From Candidatus Nanohaloarchaea archaeon (GTDB taxonomy: Archaea; EX4484-52; GLR71): DNA of 5,844 bases. The position numbers and the translations under genes were made by a program. Positions 1 through 5,844 of the stretch are shown one piece after another (position 1 is the stretch's first letter; every line of letters starts with the position of its first letter). A model generated the notes under the pieces. The model ran no database searches. It saw only the letters and a program-made list of their open reading frames with translations, and was not told the DNA's origin. Location: positions 1-5,844 of the forward strand of contig DAOVVY010000056.1 of the NCBI GenBank assembly GCA_030636885.1, given 5' to 3'.

Positions 1-2747
1 AAGTGGGGGACAAAGCAGTAGCATTGTCTCAACTTATGTCTGCAAAGTTTCCAGTTCCTGAGGGTTTTGTGATTACAAATGCTGGTTTTCATGAATTTGC
101 TGTGGAAAATAAGATCTCAGAATCTATAATTCGTCTATTACAGGATATAGGTAATTGCGGTCCTGCTGAGCTTGCTGAAAAATCAAAGAAAGTACGAGAC
201 CTTATAATCTCTGGTAAGATGCCTAAAAAGCTTAAAGATGAAATAAAGGTAGCTTACACTTCTTTGGGGATGAGTCCGGGGATGCAGGATCTTGACCATG
301 ATAAGCTGGGTACAATAAATGCAGGTGGAAATAATGCGTTGGTTGCTGTAAGGTCAAGTGTCAGTTCAGGTGGTTCTAAAAAGATATCGTTTAGAGGTTT
401 CTATAAGTCATATCTCCATGTTAGTGGACTTCAAGGTGTGATAGATGATATAAAGGAATCTTGGGCCAATATCTATAGTGATGAAGCTATTTTTGCAAGG
501 CAGAAATATAATGGTGGGCAGGATATTTTTTCAGGTATTATTGTTCAGAAAATGATTGATGGTGAAAAGTCAGGTATGTGTTCAACAGCAAATCCAGTTA
601 CAAATAATATTAATGAGATTGTTGTTGAAAGCAGTTTCGGTTGCGGTCTTGTATCTGGCGGTGAGATTACACCTGATGTGTTCATAATCGATAAGACGTC
701 TTCAGCAGTCAAGGGTAAGAAGATAAACCCTAAAGAATGGCGTCTGGTGAAGCATGCAGTCAGCGGTGATGTGCTGAAAGAAAAAGTGTCGCCAGAGCTT
801 ACAAATTCTGAGTCGCTTTTAGGGGATGAAATGGTCTCAATATCTAATCTTGCAAAAAGTGTTGAAGCTTTTGCGAAATATCCTGTATATATAGAGTGGG
901 TGTTCAAAAGAGATAAATTGTATCTTGTTGATGTGTCAAATATTTCAACAATAAATAAACCGTTGAAAGCAATCTATGATAGTTTAGAATCGCCGACATT
1001 TAACGGGATCGGTGCAAATAGCGGTAGTGCGGAAGGTGTGGCGGTCAAAGTGCACTGCATTTCGGATGTCATGAAAGTTCGGGCAGGAAACATATTTGTC
1101 GTGCCTGTAATTGAACCGTCATCAATACTTGTGCTCAATCGTGTGGGTGGTGTAATATCTGAGAATGGTGGTCTTCTGTCTGATATGTCTATCTTATGCC
1201 GTGAGCTTGATATTCCTTTAGTTGTCAGCTGTCAGGGTATCTGTGAGGGGGTTGTTGACGGTACAAGGATTGTCTTGGATGCTACGGCTGGAAATGTATA
1301 TGTTAAAGAGGTACCTTCTCAAGAAATGTCTGTAGGTGAGAGTTCACAAGGAGTCTCTAATTCTGCAATGGATTGTGTTGGTGATACTTCTTCTTTGTCT
1401 GGTGTTTCTGCGATGAATAATGATTCTGGATATACTGGTGGTTTAAGTGCGAATCTTGGTGGTAGTGTTGGTGCTCAGTCACAACCTATGTCTACCGGTG
1501 TTGTTGATCAATCTTTAGATGGTGCTATGCCTTTATCTGAGACCCGGGTTGAAGATATACCTAATCATTTATCTGATAATCAACATTCACGACAGTCTGC
1601 TGAATTTGAAAGTAGTAATTCATCTGTTTATGAGATGCGAAATGATGATTTAAATAATGGTGTTGGCAATGATGTTAATAGCAGAATTGATAATAATGTT
1701 AATAGCAGAATTGATAATAATCAGGTAAGTAATACTGATGATAAAATAAATAATGATATTAATAATATTAATGATGACGTTGCTAATAATATTGCGAGTA
1801 AAATTAATGATAATGATTCAGGTGTGGATAATATGATTGAAGATGATCCTTTGGCAATGATTACAGGAACTAAAGTCAAAGTGCTGGCGGGGCATCTGCA
1901 TAAACCTGAGGAAATCTTTGATGGTATTGGTCTTTTTCCATCTGAACTTGTGTTATTGAATCTTGGGAAACATCCTGACAAGATACTTTCGGAAGGTATG
2001 GAAGATGAATTTGTCAAGTATCTTGAGAATAAGTTAGGTCCTATCGTTGAGTCTTCATATCCAAAACCTGTAACGTTTAGGACACTTAGCGCGCAGACAT
2101 CAACACTTATGAAACTTCCTGAAGGAGGACATGAGATTCCTGAAACCAATCCTAAGCTTGGGTGGCGAGGCATTAGGCGTACTCTTGATTCACCTGCAAT
2201 ATTTAAGGCAGAACTTAAGGCACTCAACAATCTCATACTTAAAGGATACAAGAATATTGAGATACTTCTGCCTTTCGTGCATCATCCGCAACAGGTGTAT
2301 GAAATTAGTAACCTTTTCAAAGAATGCGGGATAGATATGGATCATCTTAAGGTCGGTATCAGCGTTGAGGTACCTGCCGCAGGACTGGCGTCAACTGAAT
2401 TTGTGAAAGCCGGCATTGATTTTGTATTCATAGATTCTGACAGGTTGGCGGAACATATGCTCGGTATTGATTCTTCAAACGAGAAAGTGAACAAGCATTT
2501 TGATGCGAAACATCCAGGTGTGTTGAGGATGATCAAGATGATTATTGATGGCTACAAGAAAAATAAGGTGCCGGTAAGTGTTGGTGGGTCAATGCTCATT
2601 GACTCAGAGATCATTGAGAAACTTGTTGAATTCGGTGTGGATGCCATTGTTGTCCCGGGTGACAAGGCAAAGGTCTCAAAATATATCGTTGCGCGCGCTG
2701 AAAGGAAGATGTTACTTGATATCATGCGTGAGCGTGGGAATAATTAA
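1..2747 (+). CDS. Phosphoenolpyruvate synthase-like protein, probable pseudoenzyme (5' end cut by window)
   Basis: The domain order is that of PEP synthase/PPDK, enzymes that use ATP to turn pyruvate into PEP through a phospho-histidine. Residues are numbered from the GTG at base 3, which aligns with the Val of the family's VGGK motif, so the true start lies upstream. The N-terminal ATP-grasp domain (about 1-320) keeps FPVPEGF, VAVRSS (R117), ANPVT and TPD. The swivelling domain (about 330-437) keeps the GG and RELDIP frame. After a long linker (439-620), the TIM barrel (about 622-914) keeps NPKLGWRG and VEVP (E789). Catalytic positions are mostly lost. The phospho-His is D394. The barrel Cys is G861. 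The Asn-Asp pair is D813-R814. The Arg of GLxRxE is P646. The QxRP motif is DVSN (310-313), and GLGE is GCGL (213-216). Without the linker the length, about 735 residues, fits the family (E. coli PpsA is 792). The family assignment is firm. Loss of PEP synthesis is inferred; a regulatory, binding or structural role is possible. Confidence 0.88.
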   Translation, partial: VGDKAVALSQLMSAKFPVPEGFVITNAGFHEFAVENKISESIIRLLQDIGNCGPAELAEKSKKVRDLIISGKMPKKLKDEIKVAYTSLGMSPGMQDLDHDKLGTINAGGNNALVAVRSSVSSGGSKKISFRGFYKSYLHVSGLQGVIDDIKESWANIYSDEAIFARQKYNGGQDIFSGIIVQKMIDGEKSGMCSTANPVTNNINEIVVESSFGCGLVSGGEITPDVFIIDKTSSAVKGKKINPKEWRLVKHAVSGDVLKEKVSPELTNSESLLGDEMVSISNLAKSVEAFAKYPVYIEWVFKRDKLYLVDVSNISTINKPLKAIYDSLESPTFNGIGANSGSAEGVAVKVHCISDVMKVRAGNIFVVPVIEPSSILVLNRVGGVISENGGLLSDMSILCRELDIPLVVSCQGICEGVVDGTRIVLDATAGNVYVKEVPSQEMSVGESSQGVSNSAMDCVGDTSSLSGVSAMNNDSGYTGGLSANLGGSVGAQSQPMSTGVVDQSLDGAMPLSETRVEDIPNHLSDNQHSRQSAEFESSNSSVYEMRNDDLNNGVGNDVNSRIDNNVNSRIDNNQVSNTDDKINNDINNINDDVANNIASKINDNDSGVDNMIEDDPLAMITGTKVKVLAGHLHKPEEIFDGIGLFPSELVLLNLGKHPDKILSEGMEDEFVKYLENKLGPIVESSYPKPVTFRTLSAQTSTLMKLPEGGHEIPETNPKLGWRGIRRTLDSPAIFKAELKALNNLILKGYKNIEILLPFVHHPQQVYEISNLFKECGIDMDHLKVGISVEVPAAGLASTEFVKAGIDFVFIDSDRLAEHMLGIDSSNEKVNKHFDAKHPGVLRMIKMIIDGYKKNKVPVSVGGSMLIDSEIIEKLVEFGVDAIVVPGDKAKVSKYIVARAERKMLLDIMRERGNN
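1317..1859 (+). other. Ser/Asn/Asp-rich low-complexity linker inside the PEP synthase-like protein
   Basis: Residues about 439-620 separate the swivelling domain from the TIM barrel. In ordinary PEP synthases these two domains are joined by a short linker. The first two thirds are rich in Ser, Gly and Asn. The last third is almost entirely Asn, Asp, Ile, Val and Ser, with Ile or Val often every fourth residue. The DNA is clearly more AT-rich than on either side because of many aat, gat and att codons. No intein motifs are visible. It is probably a disordered tether, possibly expanded by repeat slippage. Confidence 0.85.
1674..1721 (+). repeat. Perfect 24-bp tandem duplication, two copies, in frame
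   Basis: Bases 1674-1697 and 1698-1721 are identical and encode the octapeptide VNSRIDNN twice. The unit is a multiple of three, so gain or loss of a copy keeps the reading frame. The repeat lies in the Asn-rich part of the linker and is followed by looser Ile-Asn-Asn repetitions. It looks like a recent slippage duplication. Confidence 0.93.
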
Positions 2748-4153
2748 TCAATGTTTTCTTTTATCTGTTCTTTTTTATCAAGTTTTTTCATATCTTTTCT
2801 GAACCATAAAACTGACATGATTGCAGTCACAAGAGTTGCGATGACAAAAGACCACCAGATGCCTTTAAGTCCCCAGTCTTTTATGAAAGCAAGATAATAT
2901 GCAAGCGGTATGTTTATCACGAAAAGTCTTGTCAAGGTTATGATAAGTACAGGCATGCCTTTTCCCAGTCCCTGAAACCCTGCACCTATAATCATGATGA
3001 TTGCCATAAACAGAAAGCCGAGAGGTGCTATGCTTAAGAACTCAGAGCCCGTTGAAATCACTGTCGGGTCTTCACTGAATACTTTTATGAATATGTCTGG
3101 GAAAGTAATAAGGATTGATGTCAATAGAATCATGGCTAGCGCGACTAATTTTATTGCTGATTTTATTGTTTTTTTAGAGCGGTCATATCTTTTGTTTCCT
3201 GCGTTCTGACCGACCATGGTAATAACTACAGATGCGATTGCTAAAGTTGGTAGAGCGGCGATTGATTCAACCCTTCCTGCAGCACCGAATGCCGCTATCG
3301 CTTCAGAGCCGAATCGTGCTACAAAAGATGTTATGATTATAAATGATATAGACATGCTCGCGGTTGATAAAGATGCAGGGATACCTATACTTAAAATTTT
3401 TCGGATTATCTTATTGTCATATTTGAATCCGTGTATTATCGGTGTTATCGTTGATTTTCTTGAGATGAAATGGAACATAAGGTAAACAAGACCTGATATC
3501 CTTGCGATCACTGTGGCAATTGCCGCTCCTTTGATGCCAAGTGTGGGAAACGGACCTATGCCAAAGATAAGGAGTGGGTCAAGTATGATGTTCAGTATGA
3601 CGGCAATTACAAGCGCTTTCATCGGGGTTCTCATATCTCCTTCTCCATGAAGTATGCCGTTCAAGATAAAAGACATATACATAATTACAATGCCATAAAA
3701 GATTATGTTTATGTAATCTGTTGCAAGGGCTATCACATTGTAATCTGCACCCATAAATATGAAGATATTGTCTATGGATACAAGACCTAAAATAATTGAT
3801 AGTATGGTAATCATTATACCTATGATGATGCTGTGGCTTGCGACTTGTCTTGCTTCATCAATCTTTTTTGCGCCTATAAATCGTGCAATAAGTGATGTGG
3901 TTCCTATACGGATTCCTGAACCGATCGCTATTATGAAGAATATTATCGGGAATGTGAGGGTGATGGCTGCCAGTGCATCTGAACTCAGCCGTCCGATGAA
4001 TATCGCGTCTATGATGTTGAAAGCTGTGTGAAGAAGCATGGACAGGATGATCGGTGCTGAGAGAACTATCAATGTCTTTGTTATATTTCCGTTTATAATG
4101 TCGGGTCTTTTATTTTTTGACATCTGCATCATACTTGTTTTGGCAGAATACAT
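2744..4153 (-). CDS. MATE-family multidrug/cation efflux antiporter
   Basis: This is a complete 469-residue integral membrane protein of the MATE family (NorM/DinF type). The family exports drugs, organic cations or metabolites across the cytoplasmic membrane in exchange for H+ or Na+. About 12 hydrophobic segments form two similar six-helix halves (about 25-230 and 250-452). Family signatures include NIIDAIFIGRL (46-56), GEGDMRTPM (170-178), LNIILDPLLIFG (187-198) and GIKGAAIATVIAR (206-218). D49 in helix 1 and D192 in helix 5 sit where archaeal PfMATE has its two proton-coupling aspartates, so the transporter is probably active. The substrate cannot be read from sequence. The start at 4153 fits the TATA box at 4181-4188. 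M8, M9 or M11 (4132, 4129, 4123) are alternatives: a weaker TATA-like stretch at 4151-4160 would suit them, and most MATE proteins have short N-termini. It is convergent with the PEP synthase-like gene and divergent from the next gene. Confidence 0.93.
   Translation of the reverse strand: MYSAKTSMMQMSKNKRPDIINGNITKTLIVLSAPIILSMLLHTAFNIIDAIFIGRLSSDALAAITLTFPIIFFIIAIGSGIRIGTTSLIARFIGAKKIDEARQVASHSIIIGIMITILSIILGLVSIDNIFIFMGADYNVIALATDYINIIFYGIVIMYMSFILNGILHGEGDMRTPMKALVIAVILNIILDPLLIFGIGPFPTLGIKGAAIATVIARISGLVYLMFHFISRKSTITPIIHGFKYDNKIIRKILSIGIPASLSTASMSISFIIITSFVARFGSEAIAAFGAAGRVESIAALPTLAIASVVITMVGQNAGNKRYDRSKKTIKSAIKLVALAMILLTSILITFPDIFIKVFSEDPTVISTGSEFLSIAPLGFLFMAIIMIIGAGFQGLGKGMPVLIITLTRLFVINIPLAYYLAFIKDWGLKGIWWSFVIATLVTAIMSVLWFRKDMKKLDKKEQIKENID
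2753..2788 (+). terminator. T-rich archaeal-type terminator for the PEP synthase-like gene, inside the opposing MATE gene
   Basis: Right after the stop codon the + strand has several T tracts, including two runs of six T (2771-2776 and 2783-2788). Archaeal RNA polymerase terminates at U-rich tracts without needing a hairpin. On the opposite strand these tracts encode the Lys-rich tail of the MATE protein (KKLDKKEQIKE), so they may partly reflect coding constraint. No hairpin was seen. Confidence 0.5.
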
Positions 4154-4179
4154 AAATAGTTATGGTGTTTTTATCTAAG

Positions 4180-4188
4180 TTATATAAA
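4180..4188 (+). promoter_or_regulatory. TATA box for the membrane-anchored DUF4352-like gene (same element)
   Basis: Read on the + strand the same near-palindromic element is TTATATAAA. Its centre is about 27 bases before the ATG at 4211, predicting a leaderless transcript that begins at or next to that ATG. An out-of-frame ATG at 4207 opens only an eight-codon frame. Confidence 0.6.
4181..4188 (-). promoter_or_regulatory. TATA box for the MATE gene (shared element)
   Basis: Read on the - strand this is TTTATATA, a match to the archaeal TATA consensus. Its centre is about 31 bases before the ATG at 4153, predicting transcription from about 4158 and a leader of only a few bases. No ribosome-binding site is visible before this start. 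Confidence 0.6.
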
Positions 4189-4210
4189 CATCAAATAACC
4201 ATTATTATGT

Positions 4211-5017
4211 ATGCCTGCAAAAAAGACTGTTAAAAAAGCTCAAGCTAAACAGAATACTACTACAAATCAATCTATGAAAAATCAGTCTTCTGAAAAGATT
4301 ACGTTTTCAATAGATAAGAAATCTATTGTTTATGCAATTGTTTTCGTTGCTCTTGTTATAGTCTCTATAGGTATTGTCGGTATGTTATCCAATGATTCTG
4401 ATTCTGAAAAACAAGATGATGTCATTGATAATGCTGATGTGACCTCTGATATTCCTGCGGTTGATGAAAATGATAGTCTGTTAGATGATTCTGCTACTGA
4501 GGACACTACTTTAGATGAGCTTGATTCTATAGTTGATTCTGAGGTTTCTGATCCCGATTCAGAACTGGATACATCTTATATACCTGAGGCTGGAGAAATA
4601 GTTTCTGAAGTCGGTGTTGCTGTTGAAACGGATGCAATCGATGTGACCCTTGATTCTTATGAATTAACTACAAGTTATATTTACCAGGAAGATGAAGATG
4701 GTAAGAACCTTACAGATACTGCAAGGGCAGGTAAACAGTTTCTTATCGCTGATTTTTCTGTGACCAATAAAGGTACAGTTTCAGTATATGCGGGTTCTAG
4801 TAAGATCACTTTGATATCTGGTGGGGTCTATACATTTGAACCTATCACTTATGAAGGATATGATGTGTTGCCTAAATCTAAGAGAATATACACTGATGCT
4901 CTCATGCGCGGTCGTGTTGTCTTTGAAATACCTTTAAATTCTGGTGATCTGAAGATTAAATACAGTCTGTCAGGTCTTTCGATAAGTGATAGATTTGTTA
5001 CTTGGTTTTTGAAGTAG
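4211..5017 (+). CDS. Membrane-anchored protein with DUF4352-like extracytoplasmic domain
   Basis: This 268-residue protein has three visible parts. A Lys/Gln/Asn-rich cytoplasmic N-terminus (1-37) leads into one transmembrane helix (about 38-59), which is positive-inside, so the rest should lie outside the cell. An acidic Asp/Ser/Glu-rich linker follows (about 60-128). The C-terminal domain (about 135-268) has the pattern of DUF4352-type immunoglobulin-like domains: AGKQFLIADFSVTNKGT (173-189), then a described-ligand strand region, then RGRVVFEIP (233-241). No lipobox Cys is present, so it is a signal-anchor protein and not a lipoprotein. DUF4352 domains are common on surface and envelope proteins and their ligand is mostly unknown; no precise function can be given here. 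It is divergent from the MATE gene, with which it shares a TATA element. The domain call rests on pattern recognition alone. Confidence 0.85.
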   Translation: MPAKKTVKKAQAKQNTTTNQSMKNQSSEKITFSIDKKSIVYAIVFVALVIVSIGIVGMLSNDSDSEKQDDVIDNADVTSDIPAVDENDSLLDDSATEDTTLDELDSIVDSEVSDPDSELDTSYIPEAGEIVSEVGVAVETDAIDVTLDSYELTTSYIYQEDEDGKNLTDTARAGKQFLIADFSVTNKGTVSVYAGSSKITLISGGVYTFEPITYEGYDVLPKSKRIYTDALMRGRVVFEIPLNSGDLKIKYSLSGLSISDRFVTWFLK

Positions 5018-5036
5018 TTGCGTAAATTAAGATAGA

Positions 5037-5045
5037 TTTATAAAT
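5037..5045 (+). promoter_or_regulatory. TATA box for the OB-fold-like gene
   Basis: TTTATAAAT is preceded by a purine-rich stretch (AAGATAGA) that could serve as a BRE. Its centre is 26 bases before the ATG at 5067, which fits a leaderless start and argues that this gene has its own promoter despite the 49-base gap to the upstream gene. Confidence 0.65.
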
Positions 5046-5066
5046 TCTTAAAAGTTCTTTAATGTT

Positions 5067-5447
5067 ATGGATGAAGGTATTGTTGAAAATATAAGTGAAC
5101 CTAAAAAAAGTAGGAATGGCAAACCTTATTTTATAATCGGTATTTCTGGGAATAGTTTTTCGTTGTGGGAACCCTCATATATTGAAAATATCTGTGTGGG
5201 AGATACTGTTGAGTATTCTCATTCTGTGTCTGGTAATTTTAAGAACATAACTTCTATTGATAAAAAGGTTATTGAGAAAAATAGTGATTCTGTGCCTGAA
5301 GAGATAAAAACTGAGTATCCTGTTGAATTTCAGAAAGGTACAGAGGTTGATACAACAAATCGGACTGATGAACGTCTTTGTGAGATAAGTAATAAATTGT
5401 CGGTTATAATTGAACTTCTTCTGGAAAAAAATCAGGAACAAAAATAA
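5067..5447 (+). CDS. Small OB-fold-like protein, possible single-stranded DNA/RNA-binding protein
   Basis: This is a 126-residue soluble protein. Residues about 3-66 have the rhythm of a small OB-fold as seen in single-strand-binding proteins. An opening strand GIVENISE is followed by a basic turn and NGKPYFIIGISG. Then come a short strand with aromatic residues (FSLWEP, 31-36), the turn-and-strand VGDTVEYSH (44-52) and the closing GNFKNITSI (56-64). F22, F31, W34, Y50 and F58 could stack on bases. The middle (about 68-100) is polar and likely disordered. The end (about 101-126) looks helical, with ILE/LEU spacing that could support oligomerisation. The start at 5067 is chosen because it is correctly spaced from the TATA box; no Shine-Dalgarno is seen. 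Nucleic-acid binding is inferred from fold resemblance only, and other small beta-barrel roles are possible. Confidence 0.72.
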   Translation: MDEGIVENISEPKKSRNGKPYFIIGISGNSFSLWEPSYIENICVGDTVEYSHSVSGNFKNITSIDKKVIEKNSDSVPEEIKTEYPVEFQKGTEVDTTNRTDERLCEISNKLSVIIELLLEKNQEQK

Positions 5448-5451
5448 TTAA

Positions 5452-5456
5452 TTTTT
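5452..5456 (+). terminator. Possible T-tract terminator after the OB-fold-like gene
   Basis: A run of five T follows the stop codon by four bases, before the promoter of the next gene. It is short and there is no hairpin, so it is only a weak candidate for U-tract termination. Confidence 0.25.
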
Positions 5457-5474
5457 GTCACATATTCGGGTAAA

Positions 5475-5482
5475 CTATATAT
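5475..5482 (+). promoter_or_regulatory. TATA-like element before the last, partial gene
   Basis: CTATATAT lies with its centre about 31 bases before the ATG at 5510, similar in spacing to the other promoters here. It predicts a very short or absent leader. The match to consensus is weaker than at 5037-5045. Confidence 0.45.
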
Positions 5483-5509
5483 GCAGTTTTAACTAAAGTA
5501 TTTGTTTAT

Positions 5510-5844
5510 ATGGGGTCAAAACCTGTTTTTAATAGACTTTTTAAGCTTTTTGGTAGGGATGTTGTTGGACCTGCAATTGATGATAATTATGATGGGGTGG
5601 GTAGTAAAACTGTGCCTGGGGCATCTTCTTTGGACCTTGAAGAGAAAAATGCTATTGAAGAAATTGCGCAAAAGATACAATCTAATATAACTGAGGATAA
5701 TCGGAAACGTATTGAAACGTATTGGGATTTCTGGGACTCTAATGTCTTTGAGATGAAAAATGCAAATTCTAATTTTTTAAATACTGGATTGTCATATGAT
5801 GATTTTTTTGTTGATCTGTCTTTTAGGAATTTTATGCGCAAGGG
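5510..5844 (+). CDS. Unrecognised protein, N-terminal 111 residues (3' end cut by window)
   Basis: An open frame from the ATG at 5510 reaches the window end without a stop. I do not recognise the family. The N-terminus (MGSKPVFNRLFKLFGRD) is basic and amphipathic. It is followed by a Gly/Ser/Asp-rich stretch (about 20-40), a charged helix-like segment (DLEEKNAIEEIAQKIQ, 42-57), and an aromatic-rich part with YWDFWDS (70-76) and DDFFVDLSFRNFM (97-109). No signal peptide or membrane segment is visible. Support for it being real: correct spacing from a TATA-like element, good third-position composition like its neighbours, the same direction as the two genes before it, and competing frames on both strands that would give odd proteins. 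Its neighbour with an OB-fold-like domain gives a weak hint of a nucleic-acid role, not more. Confidence 0.75.
   Translation, partial: MGSKPVFNRLFKLFGRDVVGPAIDDNYDGVGSKTVPGASSLDLEEKNAIEEIAQKIQSNITEDNRKRIETYWDFWDSNVFEMKNANSNFLNTGLSYDDFFVDLSFRNFMRK

Noticed and set aside
3..5. GTG as the start codon of the PEP synthase-like gene
   Set aside because: It aligns with the Val of the internal VGGK motif; the family has additional residues before it, so the gene is cut by the window edge.
545..907. Antisense open frame (120 codons)
   Set aside because: It lies wholly within the well-conserved ATP-grasp domain coding sequence and has no recognisable protein features.
1317..1859. Intein within the PEP synthase-like gene
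   Set aside because: Some archaeal PEP synthases carry inteins, but this insert has no N-terminal Cys/Ser splice block, no C-terminal His-Asn, and is low-complexity.
1721..2251. Antisense open frame (176 codons)
   Set aside because: It mirrors the linker and TIM-barrel coding sequence; its composition is a by-product of the + strand codons.
3216..3485. + strand open frames inside the MATE gene (also 2994-3209 and 3759-4031)
   Set aside because: They are opposite a strongly conserved transporter and show no independent promoter or family resemblance.
4207..4233. Tiny upstream frame (ATG four bases before the 4211 start); a similar one begins at 5062 before the 5067 start
   Set aside because: Each is only about 8-10 codons. 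The recurrence is curious, but in AT-rich DNA chance is a sufficient explanation.
5587..5841. Antisense open frame over the last gene, and a TTG-started frame at 5502-5690
   Set aside because: The ATG frame at 5510 has the promoter spacing and reaches the window end; these two overlap it and look like shadows.

Overview
The window looks like a gene-dense, AT-rich stretch of an archaeal chromosome or element. The main evidence is the promoters. The genes starting at 4211, 5067 and 5510 have TATA-box-like sequences about 26-31 bases before the ATG and no convincing Shine-Dalgarno sequence, as expected for leaderless archaeal transcripts. A lineage cannot be fixed from this sequence. The short Lys-rich and Ser/Asp-rich proteins would suit a DPANN-type archaeon (such as Woesearchaeota or Pacearchaeota), but that is a guess.

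Layout. (1) Bases 1-2747, + strand: the 3' part of a large gene with the full domain order of phosphoenolpyruvate synthase (ATP-grasp domain, phospho-histidine domain, PEP/pyruvate-binding TIM barrel). Nearly every catalytic residue I can align is replaced, including the phospho-histidine (Asp) and the barrel cysteine (Gly). A roughly 180-residue Ser/Asn/Asp-rich linker separates the last two domains. It reads as a PEP-synthase pseudoenzyme or a strongly repurposed member of the family. (2) Bases 2744-4153, - strand: a complete MATE-family multidrug/cation antiporter. It converges on the first gene so tightly that the two stop codons share one TTAA. (3) Bases 4154-4210: a 57-base divergent promoter region in which one near-palindromic TATA element is correctly spaced for both flanking genes. 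(4) Bases 4211-5017, + strand: a membrane-anchored protein with an acidic linker and a DUF4352-like outer domain. (5) Bases 5067-5447, + strand: a small protein whose N-terminal half looks like an OB-fold nucleic-acid-binding domain. (6) Bases 5510-5844, + strand: the start of an unrecognised gene that runs off the window.

The genes do not form one evident pathway. The three rightward genes each appear to have their own promoter, so they are co-directional but probably not one obligate operon. No RNA gene, insertion sequence, CRISPR array or attachment site was seen.
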